From Planctomycetota bacterium (lineage in GTDB: Bacteria; Planctomycetota; Planctomycetia; Gemmatales; Gemmataceae): a stretch of DNA of 33,399 bases. Location: NCBI GenBank assembly GCA_009920765.1, contig RFZJ01000047.1, positions 1 to 33,399 of the forward strand. Direction: 5' to 3'. How positions within the stretch are numbered: position 1 is the stretch's first letter; each line of letters starts with the position of its first letter. The notes beneath the pieces were generated by a model. That model did not search any database, had not been told where the DNA came from, and saw only the letters and a list, made by a program, of their open reading frames with translations. The translations under genes were made by a program, and so were the position numbers. Positions 8,223 through 17,700 of the stretch are shown here, piece after piece.

Positions 8223-11200
8223 GTGACGCAACTCCCAAAATGAAAATGGAACCATTGGCCATCGTTGGAGCAGGTTGTTTCTTTCCTGGTTCTGAGGGAT
8301 TTGAAGCTTTCTGGAGCTTCGTGAAAAGTGGCAAAGATGGTATTACCAAAGTTCCTGCTTCCCATTGGAACCCTGAAGATTACTTCGACAAAGACCCTAA
8401 ATTCCCTGACAAGGTTTATAGTCAGACCGGGGGCTTCATCTCTCCTGTTGATTTTTCACCAGGCGACTTTGGCATTGCCCCCAATAACCTCGAAGCCACC
8501 GATACATCGCAATTACTCGGATTGATGGCTGCAAAGCAGGCGCTTGAGCATGCTGGTTACCAATCCGGTATTGGTGAGCAAAAGCCCGGATTGAAACCTT
8601 TGGATCGTTCGCGTGCCAGTGTTATCCTCGGCGTTACTGGTACTCTTGAACTCGTTATTCCCCTTGGTGCTAGGCTTGGCCATCCTCGCTGGCGCAAGGC
8701 GCTTTCAAAGGCTGGCGTTGATGATGCCACCACTCAAAAAATAATCGATGACATTAGTGCTTCCTATGTTCCTTGGCAGGAAAACTCCTTCCCCGGATTG
8801 TTGGGCAATGTCGTCGCAGGCAGAATTGCAAACCGCTTTGATTTCGGCGGCACCAACTGCGTTGTCGATGCTGCTTGTGCCAGTTCCCTTGGCGCCTTGC
8901 ATCTCGCTGCTTTGGAGCTATGGTCGCATCGATCGGATATGGTGATTTCCGGCGGAGTTGATACCTTCAACGATATTTTCATGTTCATGTGTTTCAGCAA
9001 AACTCCTGCTCTTTCTCCTACTGGCCACTCACGGCCTTTTGACGCAGAGGGCGATGGTACTGTTCTTGGTGAAGGCCTTGGACTTTTTGTTCTTAAGCGA
9101 CTTTCGGATGCTGAAAAAGCAGGCGATAATATTATTGCAGTGCTTCGTTCGGTTGGTACTTCAAGCGATGGCAAGGGTGGCGCTGTTTATGCCCCCCGTG
9201 CTGAAGGACAGATGAACGCTCTGCGGGCTGCCTATCAGGAAGCTGGCATTTCCCCCGATTCCATCGATCTGGTTGAAGCCCATGGCACTGGCACCAAGGT
9301 CGGAGATGCGACCGAACTTTCCTCTCTCTTAAAAGTGTTTCAGGAATCAGGCAAAAAAGGTTCTTGGTGTGCGGTTGGGTCTATTAAATCTCAGATCGGG
9401 CATACGAAAGCTGCAGCAGGCGCTGCTGGTTTTTTGAAAGCTGCTGCTGCACTTTACCATAAAGTCCTGCCGCCAAGCATCAAGGTGCGAAAACCCCTCG
9501 AAGGCATGAACCGTGGCAAAGGCCCCTTCTATTTCTCCGGCCAAAAGCGCCCTTGGATTTCAAACCCCAATCATCCACGCAGGGCCGCTGTCAGTGCTTT
9601 TGGTTTTGGGGGCAGTAATTTTCATTGTGTGCTTGAAGAATACCAAAAGACGAAATCGCAGCCCGATTGGGATGGTAATACACAGATTCTTTCTCTATGC
9701 GCTGCTTCCAAAAACGAACTGATGCAAAAGCTCGATGCCTTGAATGCTCAACCCAAGTGGGAAGAATGGCGCAGAGATTGCTTTAAGTCGCGTTCGAGTT
9801 TTGATCACCGCATGGATTGGCGCTTGTTGTTGATCACCCGCAAGGGTGAATCCGATATTGCGCAAGTAATCCAAAAGACTCGTGAATCCCTGATACAGTT
9901 TCAGAAAGATAAGCCGCTCCCCCCAGGTGTTTTCATCGAGCAGGGGCAGCATTCTGGTAAGCTCGCTTTCCTTTTCAGTGGCCAGGGCGCACAATACCCA
10001 GGAATGCTTCTTGATCTTTCCTGTTTGTTCCCTGAAATGCTCGATGCCTTCGAAAAGGCCCATTCCCTACAACTAAAAAATCAAGCAGAAGCAGCCTTGC
10101 TGATCGATCTGATTTATCCCCAGACCACCTTCGATCCCAAAGAGGCAGAACAGGATCTTTTGCGCTTGCAGGATACCCTGAATGCACAACCTGCATTGGG
10201 CGTAATTGAATTGGGGGCAATGAAGGTTCTTAGTCGCTTTGGTTTGAAACCTGATTTGACCGCAGGCCATAGCTTTGGTGAACTTGCTGCGCTTGCCTGT
10301 GCGGGAGCTTTTACTGAAGACCAATTTCTGGACCTCGCATTTCAGCGGGGCAAATGCATGGCGAATGCCTCAACTGGAAATGGCGGCATGATCGCAGTGC
10401 TTGCTCTTGAAAAAGATGTTGCAGCATTATTTGAAGCTAATGGAATATCCCTGGTTCCTGCCAATCGAAATACTTTGAATCAAATTGTTTATGCCGGGCC
10501 CATAGATCAGATTGATCTTGCTGAAAAGGTTCTTGCATCGAACGGGTTTAAAGCGAAGAAACTTCAGGTGGGTGGCGCATTCCACAGCCCGATGGTCGCC
10601 AATGCTGAGCAGCCTTTCCTTAAGTTTATCCAATCCAACATTCAGTGGAATTCAACCAAGGTTCCTGTTTACGCAAACTCGACTGCCTCTGTTTACCCAA
10701 CGGAAAATATTGCTGCTAATAAAGTTCTTGCAGGCCAGTTGGCGAAAAGTGTTGAGTTCAGCCAGATGATTTCTACAATGCATCGTGATGGGGCCACTAC
10801 GTTTGTTGAGATCGGGCCAGGTGGTAGGCTATCTGGCTTGGTATCTGAAATACTTAAGGGCCAAAAGCATAATGCAATTTCCCTTGACGCAAGTCAGGGT
10901 AAGAAAGCAGGCGAGTACGATCTTGCTGTGCTTTTATGCAAGGTTGCGGCTCTGGGCCTTAAGGTGGATCTTGCCAAATGGGATGATAGTTTTGTTGAAG
11001 CCCCGGTTGAAAAGCATGGGTTCACTGTGGCGCTGACTGGGGCCAACTATGTTCGCAAAATTGATAAAGTGGAACCCAGGATGCCAAGTGTCCCAAAAGT
11101 CGATCCCGTGTTAGTTGCCCCAGTGAAAGTTGTGTCTGAAAAAGTGATTGAAACTAAAGTTGTACCTCCATTAAGTTCTTCAAGACCGATTGAAAATCCG

Positions 11201-14200
11201 AAAATTATAACCCCAACCATGACCCCGCCAGTAAATCAGGAAGTGAAATCCGTAACGATGTCAAACAGAAATGTAAACTCAGAAGGCATTGGTCGAGTCC
11301 TTGATGTAACCAAGGCAAGCCTTGACATGCTGCAAAAATTGCAGGAACAATCATCCCAGATTCACAAGATGTTTCTGGAAGGGCAGGAATCTGCGCAGCG
11401 CAACCTGCATGCCCTTATCCAACAGCAGCAGATTGTTTTGCAGGCGTCCCTGGGGTTAAACCACCAAATGCCTCAAATTAAAATGGAAGAAAAAATCCAA
11501 GCTGGTGTTTCCTCAGTACCTGCTTCTCCTGCTTCCTTTGTTGCAGAAACGGTTGTTTCTAATGTAGCAAGGCCTATGTCGCCTGTTAATGTCGCTGAGG
11601 TTGTAAAAACTCAGCCCGTACCAACGCCTGCGATAGTCAGACCCCAACCTGCTCCTGTGGTTCCCGCACCTGTGGTAGCCGCACCATTTGAGGCTCCTGC
11701 TTTATCAAATCAAACCCGTCCTACAGTCGGGGCCATACCTTCAGTTTTAATGATGGTGGTTTCTGAAAAAACTGGCTATCCAACCGAAATGTTGGAACTG
11801 GACATGGCTTTGGATGCAGACCTTGGCATCGATTCCATTAAAAGGGTTGAAATCTTAGCTGCAATTCAAGAGCGGTTGCCTGATGCCCCAATCGTTAAGC
11901 CTGAACATCTTGGCTCTCTTAACACGCTACGTGAAGTGGCTGAATTTCTTCAGGGGGCAAAAGTTGCGGATCTTAATGTCGAAGTCAAAACCATAGATCC
12001 AGTAGTTACCATGGCATCAGTTGTGCCTAGGAAAACAAACACTACTGAATCAGTTTTAATCCAGGTCGTATCTGAGAAGACAGGTTACCCAACGGAAATG
12101 TTGGAACTCGACATGGCTTTGGATGCTGATTTGGGAATTGACTCCATCAAGCGAGTTGAAATACTTGCAGCGATTCAGGAAAAGTTGCCCGAAGCTCCGA
12201 TTGTAAAGCCCGAGCACTTGGGAACCTTAAATACACTTCGCGAAGTTTTAAATCACCTTGATGGCGGAGGTGTTCAGCAAAAAGAACCTGCACTAGAGGT
12301 ACCCCCCGCAAAAAAATCATTCAGCCAGCCTTCGATACCTACCGGGCTTGACCGGTTGGTTCCTAGGTTGGCTAAAGTGGCTGGCAATCACGGAACCATC
12401 AGTATTGACAAACAAATACTGGTTACAGGTTCAGATGCGGAATTGGCAATTGAAGTTTGTAATGCAATCATCAAGCGTGGATTCAAAGCTGAAAAAATAG
12501 CATTGAACGAAGTCATCAATGCCTCGTGGGATCGATTGGGCGGACTAATCATCCTCTCCTCTCCTTTGCATTCAAATGAAGATTTTCTTTTAAAGTCTTT
12601 AATGGCGGTTCAATCGGTTGGCAAAGCATTGCGCTCGGAATCTTCATCCTCGGGTTCCATACTTTTTGCTGTTACGAGGCTTGATGGCGCTTTGGGCTTT
12701 GAATCATTTGCGGAGGATCGCAATCCGCTTGATGCTGGCTTGCTTGGTTTGGTGAAAACAGCCTCACGCGAATGGCCCCATATCCGATCCCGTGCCATCG
12801 ATCTTGATCCACGCATCGGCATTGCTGATGCTGCTGAGAAAATCGCAGAAGAAATTTTGTTTCATGGCCCCATTGAGGTTGCAATTAATTCTACGGGAAG
12901 AAGAACCATCCAGCTTGATGTGAGTCAGGTTGAACCTCCCCTTGCTGAATCATCCCTTGAAGGCAGATTGGTTTTGGTTACCGGAGGGGCCCGGGGGGTT
13001 ACCGCTGAGTGTGCCCAGGCGATTGCTGATCTTCATTCCCCTTCAATCTTGGTTTTGGGCAGAAGCCCCGAGCCCACTGATGAGCCCGAGTGGCTCATCA
13101 ATTTGCATTCCGAAATGGATATTAAGAAGGTGCTTGCTACCCGGTCTGGAGCAACTCTTTCGCCCAAGGCCATTGGCGAGCAGTGCAAGCAGATACTTGC
13201 GAATCGTGAAGTAAGACAAAACCTTAAAAAGCTGGGCGCCAGTTGTTCCAAGGTGCTTTATCGCTCGGTGGATATTCGCAATGCGGCTTCTGTCCTAAAG
13301 ATTCTTGCGGAAGTTCAGTCTGAATTGGGACCTGTTTGTGGCATTATTCATGGTGCTGGTGTTTTGGCAGATGCCTTGATTGAAGATAAAACTGCCGAGC
13401 AATTCCACCGGGTTTTTGCAACCAAGGTCACTGGCTTGCAAAATATACTCTCTAATATCGATATTCATAAACTTAATTTCCTGGCATTGTTCTCAAGCAC
13501 TACAGCCCGCTTTGGAAGAACTGGCCAGGTCGACTACGCCATGGCTAACGAAGTGCTAAACAAGATGGCACAAAAGTATTCCCGGATGTTGAAAAATACC
13601 CGGGTTGTTTCTTTCAACTGGGGTCCATGGGAAGGCGGCATGGTGGGGGAGGGCTTGAAAAAACTTTTCTTAAAAGAAGGTGTTGGTCTTATTCCATTAA
13701 AGGAAGGGGCAGCGTTGCTCGCTTGTGAATTGCTTGCAAATAATTCTCCTGTTGAAGTTAGTGTGCTGGCTAAAGGTTCTTCTTTCCCATGTGAAGAAGC
13801 CTCGTCCAATCTTAATTCAGAGGTTCCTGTACTTCTCACTTTTGAAAGAAGGTTGGATCTTTTAGAGCATCCTTTCCTTGAGCATCATGTGATCGATGGC
13901 AGGCCCGTACTCCCGATGGCGATGATGCTGGAATGGCTTGCCCATGCTGCTCTTCACGAGAATCCTGGTTATCAATTTCATGGCTGCGACGATTTTAGAA
14001 TCTTGCATGGTGTGATTTGTGATCAGCCCGAACCGTTGCATTTGCGTTTTATTACTGGCGTTCCCCGATCGTCATCTTTGGGGCTTATTATTCCTGTCGA
14101 GGCGCGAAGTTTTCGTAATAACGGCAAAGATGTACTCCATGCACGCGCAGACATCTTATTGGTCGAAGCTTTGCCTGGTTCGCCTGCTAATATTCGCTCC

Positions 14201-14692
14201 ATTACAGCCCCCAAGGTCGAATATTTGATTGATGATCTTTATCGTGATGTACTTTTCCATGGCAGGATGATGCAATGTCTGGAAAATGTTGAAAGCTGTG
14301 GGGAGCGCGGGATAACATGCTGGGTTAAGGGGGCACCCGAACCCTCTGAATGGATTAGGCAGCCTTTAAGGCAGCGATGGATTCTTGATCCATTGGGATT
14401 GGATGCTATTTTGCAAATGATGATCGTTTGGACTTCGAAGATGCAGGGTATGGGTTCATTACCTTGTAGAATTGGCAGTCTTCGTTTGTTCCGTAAACCC
14501 GTCTTTGATCAAAAACTCAAGGGTGTTTTGGAAATTCGCAAAGCCAATGAACTGCATGCGGTTGCAGATGTTGATATGATTGATCCGGTTTTTGGTGTGG
14601 TTATGCGTTTGGAAGGCGTTGAAGGCGTTTTAGATGCATCTCTGGCCAGGGCTTTTCGCAAAAATCGACTGGGAAAACCAGCCACCATCTAG
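8219..14692 (+). CDS. pfaA: PfaA-type PUFA synthase subunit: KS-AT-ACP-ACP-KR-DH
   Basis: This 2157-residue iterative megasynthase works in the cytoplasm with PfaD and the PfaC-type protein. A ketosynthase spans residues 10-460, with Cys220 in DAACASSLGAL, His355 in HGTGT and His395 in GHTKAAAG. A malonyl-type acyltransferase spans about 580-880, with Ser685 in GHSFGEL and the later AFHSP motif. A predicted helical segment (1028-1078) and a Pro/Ala/Val-rich linker come next. Two almost identical carrier domains follow, with phosphopantetheine serines 1206 and 1309 in LGIDSIKRVEIL. A ketoreductase begins near 1584 (LVLVTGGARG; Tyr1773). The C terminus is a PKS-type double-hotdog dehydratase with HVIDGRPVLP (HxxxGxxxxP, His1890) and DAILQ. 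Known PfaA proteins often carry four to nine carrier domains; two is low. It starts in an ATGA overlap with pfaD. Confidence 0.95.
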   Translation: MSDATPKMKMEPLAIVGAGCFFPGSEGFEAFWSFVKSGKDGITKVPASHWNPEDYFDKDPKFPDKVYSQTGGFISPVDFSPGDFGIAPNNLEATDTSQLLGLMAAKQALEHAGYQSGIGEQKPGLKPLDRSRASVILGVTGTLELVIPLGARLGHPRWRKALSKAGVDDATTQKIIDDISASYVPWQENSFPGLLGNVVAGRIANRFDFGGTNCVVDAACASSLGALHLAALELWSHRSDMVISGGVDTFNDIFMFMCFSKTPALSPTGHSRPFDAEGDGTVLGEGLGLFVLKRLSDAEKAGDNIIAVLRSVGTSSDGKGGAVYAPRAEGQMNALRAAYQEAGISPDSIDLVEAHGTGTKVGDATELSSLLKVFQESGKKGSWCAVGSIKSQIGHTKAAAGAAGFLKAAAALYHKVLPPSIKVRKPLEGMNRGKGPFYFSGQKRPWISNPNHPRRAAVSAFGFGGSNFHCVLEEYQKTKSQPDWDGNTQILSLCAASKNELMQKLDALNAQPKWEEWRRDCFKSRSSFDHRMDWRLLLITRKGESDIAQVIQKTRESLIQFQKDKPLPPGVFIEQGQHSGKLAFLFSGQGAQYPGMLLDLSCLFPEMLDAFEKAHSLQLKNQAEAALLIDLIYPQTTFDPKEAEQDLLRLQDTLNAQPALGVIELGAMKVLSRFGLKPDLTAGHSFGELAALACAGAFTEDQFLDLAFQRGKCMANASTGNGGMIAVLALEKDVAALFEANGISLVPANRNTLNQIVYAGPIDQIDLAEKVLASNGFKAKKLQVGGAFHSPMVANAEQPFLKFIQSNIQWNSTKVPVYANSTASVYPTENIAANKVLAGQLAKSVEFSQMISTMHRDGATTFVEIGPGGRLSGLVSEILKGQKHNAISLDASQGKKAGEYDLAVLLCKVAALGLKVDLAKWDDSFVEAPVEKHGFTVALTGANYVRKIDKVEPRMPSVPKVDPVLVAPVKVVSEKVIETKVVPPLSSSRPIENPKIITPTMTPPVNQEVKSVTMSNRNVNSEGIGRVLDVTKASLDMLQKLQEQSSQIHKMFLEGQESAQRNLHALIQQQQIVLQASLGLNHQMPQIKMEEKIQAGVSSVPASPASFVAETVVSNVARPMSPVNVAEVVKTQPVPTPAIVRPQPAPVVPAPVVAAPFEAPALSNQTRPTVGAIPSVLMMVVSEKTGYPTEMLELDMALDADLGIDSIKRVEILAAIQERLPDAPIVKPEHLGSLNTLREVAEFLQGAKVADLNVEVKTIDPVVTMASVVPRKTNTTESVLIQVVSEKTGYPTEMLELDMALDADLGIDSIKRVEILAAIQEKLPEAPIVKPEHLGTLNTLREVLNHLDGGGVQQKEPALEVPPAKKSFSQPSIPTGLDRLVPRLAKVAGNHGTISIDKQILVTGSDAELAIEVCNAIIKRGFKAEKIALNEVINASWDRLGGLIILSSPLHSNEDFLLKSLMAVQSVGKALRSESSSSGSILFAVTRLDGALGFESFAEDRNPLDAGLLGLVKTASREWPHIRSRAIDLDPRIGIADAAEKIAEEILFHGPIEVAINSTGRRTIQLDVSQVEPPLAESSLEGRLVLVTGGARGVTAECAQAIADLHSPSILVLGRSPEPTDEPEWLINLHSEMDIKKVLATRSGATLSPKAIGEQCKQILANREVRQNLKKLGASCSKVLYRSVDIRNAASVLKILAEVQSELGPVCGIIHGAGVLADALIEDKTAEQFHRVFATKVTGLQNILSNIDIHKLNFLALFSSTTARFGRTGQVDYAMANEVLNKMAQKYSRMLKNTRVVSFNWGPWEGGMVGEGLKKLFLKEGVGLIPLKEGAALLACELLANNSPVEVSVLAKGSSFPCEEASSNLNSEVPVLLTFERRLDLLEHPFLEHHVIDGRPVLPMAMMLEWLAHAALHENPGYQFHGCDDFRILHGVICDQPEPLHLRFITGVPRSSSLGLIIPVEARSFRNNGKDVLHARADILLVEALPGSPANIRSITAPKVEYLIDDLYRDVLFHGRMMQCLENVESCGERGITCWVKGAPEPSEWIRQPLRQRWILDPLGLDAILQMMIVWTSKMQGMGSLPCRIGSLRLFRKPVFDQKLKGVLEIRKANELHAVADVDMIDPVFGVVMRLEGVEGVLDASLARAFRKNRLGKPATI
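11741..12265 (+). repeat. Tandem duplication of the carrier-protein module inside pfaA
   Basis: Two copies, at about 11741-11956 and 12050-12265, lie 309 bases (103 codons) apart. A run of 39 residues around the serine motif GIDSIKRVEIL is identical in both proteins. The DNA differs at many third codon positions (for example GGCATCGATTCC against GGAATTGACTCC). This indicates an old duplication kept under strong protein-level selection rather than a recent copy. Confidence 0.85.
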
Positions 14693-14704
14693 TCCGGGTT
14701 TTGC

Positions 14705-17700
14705 ATGAACAATATTAAGCACAGCCCTGGCGTAACTGATCATTCCTTCTTTTCTCCCATTGCCATTGTCAGTGCTGGTTGCGTTTTCGCAGGTTCCCCC
14801 AACCTTGAATCCCTTTGGCAGCTTGTTGCTTCCGGGCAAAATGCTTCTTCAGAAGTACCACCCGGCCGCTGGGTTTTAGACCCTTCAAACCTTTGTGCCA
14901 ATTCGATGGCAGAAGTTGACAAGGTTCATACTATCAAAGGTTTTTTTGCCGAAGTTCCCGAGCGCAATCCTGAAGTATACCCGTTGCCCCTGGAGGTGCT
15001 TCAGAAGCTTGATGCTGGCAGTTTGTTTGCTCTGGAAGCTGCATCTCAAGCTTTAAAAGGGAAAATTGCCAACCTGGATCGTCAGCGTGTTGGGGTGATT
15101 CTTGGGCATATAGCATTGCCTACCGAAGGTGCCTGCAAACTCAATCTACAAGTGTTGGGAAAAGCTCTTTTCGAAGCTGCGGGGCTGCCCATTCCGAAAG
15201 AATGTCAGGGGATCGAGCCTTCCTGGTTATCTCAACCTGCAGCCCTTCCTGCCAATCTTATCTCTACGGCCTTTAATCTGGGTGGGCCATGTTTCACCTT
15301 GGATGCAGCTTGTGCTTCCAGTTTTTATGCCCTGAAACTTGCATCGGATGCCCTTTATCATCGAAGGGCCGATGCGGTGCTTGCCGGGGGCGTTTCTGGT
15401 GCCGACAGCCTTTATACCCATATGGGATTCAGCCAGCTAAGGGCTTTATCCATGTCGGGTAATTGCAGGCCGTTTGATCATCGTGGTGATGGCTTGATGG
15501 TGGGGGAAGGGGCTGGGATATTTTTACTCAAGCGCTTGCAGGATGCAATTGAAGCTAAAGATCAAATCCTAGGAGTAATTAGGGGCATAGGCCTTTCGAA
15601 TGATATAGGAGGAGGATTGCTTGCCCCCAATAGCGAAGGCCAACTGCGCGCAATGCGTGCAGCATATCAGCAATCGGGCCTCAAGCCTTCTGATATCGAT
15701 TTGATTGAATGTCATGCTGCGGGTACGCCGGTTGGCGATGGGGTTGAATTTTCGAGCATGGCAGAACTGTGGAAATCTGAATCTTATAGAGTTAATCAAT
15801 GCGTTATAGGGTCTGTAAAGTCTAATGTTGGTCATGTCCTTACTGCGGCGGGCGGTGCGGGGCTTGCCAAGGTTTTAGCAGGTTTAAGTCATCAGCAACT
15901 TCCTCCTACAGCAGGGTTCGAAACTTCTTCTTCATCTGTCAAAATGGATTCTTCCGCATTCAGGGTATTGAAAACAGTAGAGGCCTGGAAACGAAGGCGG
16001 GATGATATTCCCCGCAGGGCCGCACTCAGCGGTTTTGGTTTTGGTGGCATCAACGCTCATGTTCTTGTCGAAGAATGGATAGGGCAAAAGCTGCAGGTTG
16101 CTGAGCCTCAAGCAGAGCACGGCCCACTAGCAGTCATTTCAGTTGCAGCCAGAAACTCAGGAGATCTTGGCACAGAACCTTTCTTCCAACGGGCAATTGG
16201 AATTGGTAAGGTTGAAGTAGAGCCCCTTGCAAATTCCTGGGATGTGCAATCATCAAAAGCCCTCGCTGCCGATCTGCCCCATGGCACGCTGCTTAAAGGA
16301 AGACCCAAAAAAACTGTAGACCTGCCTGTCGATGCTTTTCGAATCCCACCTAGGGAGCTTGAACAGATGCTGCCTCAACAGGGGCTGGCACTCGATACTG
16401 CACGCGAAGCCCTTGAATCGGTCAAATTCAAGGAAGGTGATTTCCAAAGGATGGGCGTATTTCTTGGTGTAGGTCTTGATTTAAATACGACAAACTATCA
16501 CTTGCGTTGGTGGTGGCTTTCAAAAAATCAAAACCCTGAATATGCCGATGCTGCTGGCCCCGCTTTGAATGCAGATCGAACAATGGGCGCCCTTGCCAGT
16601 ATTGCAGCTAGCAGGATTGCCCGTGAATACAGGGTGGGCGGGGTTGCGTTTACAATTGCCGCAGATGAGAACTCGGGCTTAAGGGCACTTGAAATTGCAT
16701 GGGATTCATTGGCATCTTTTCAGATTGATAGTGCCTTGGTTGGCGCAGTTGATTTTTGTCTCGACCCTCGCATGATTGTTCCTCTTGCAAAAGAAGCCCG
16801 ACTTACAGAAACAGTAAACCATGGGGCTTTGGCCCAGGGGCACACAGGGCTTCTTCCTTCGGATGGTTCTGCAGTTCTTGTTTTAAAAAGGCTTGAAGAT
16901 GCTGAAAAATCAGGGGATAACATCCTTGCGGTGCTTCGAGGTGTTGGAACCTTCAAAGACCCTGTCAATAAGGGGAAATCTGACAAAGCCTGCAGGACTG
17001 CAATGGAAAGTGCCTACCTTTCCTCTGGCATCCATCCTGCAACTATTCAATATCTTGAATCCAATTCTTCAGGGGTTGAACAAGAAGACGCAGCAGAAGC
17101 TAGGGCACTAGGTGATTTCTTTTTCCCCCGGCAGGTGTCTGGTCAAGCGGTGCTTCATTGTGCCAGATTTCAGCTTGGTTGGTCTGGGGCTGCTACAGGC
17201 CTTCAATCTTTGGCAAAAGCTTGCCTTTGTTTAAGCCAGAAAGTTTTACCAGGCAACTCCCTCGAACAAACTGAAATTGATCGTAGGTATGATGATGCCA
17301 GATTTTTATCTGAAAATTTCAGCCCCACTCCTTGGATTCGAAATAGGGAGGATGGCCCACGAAGAGCAGGTGTTAATTCATTGGGTAGCGATGGCACATG
17401 GTTTCATATTTTGATTGAAGAGGCCGAATGGGAAAATAATTCAATACCCCCAAATCTGGTTGCCTCTGCTTTTTCTGAGGCACTTTTTGTAATTCACGGA
17501 AAAGATGTATCTTCTCTTGAATCTAATCTCTTACTTTTAAAAAAGTTTGCTTTAGAGGACAACTCTCCCTCTTTGCTCTCTTTGGCCAAAGACTGGTATG
17601 AGAAGAATCTCGCTTTGGCTGATTCGCCTCTGGCATTGGCTTTTGTCGTTTTCAATCTTGCCGAGTTACCTTTGATTATCGAGGCGGGTCTTAAAACCTT

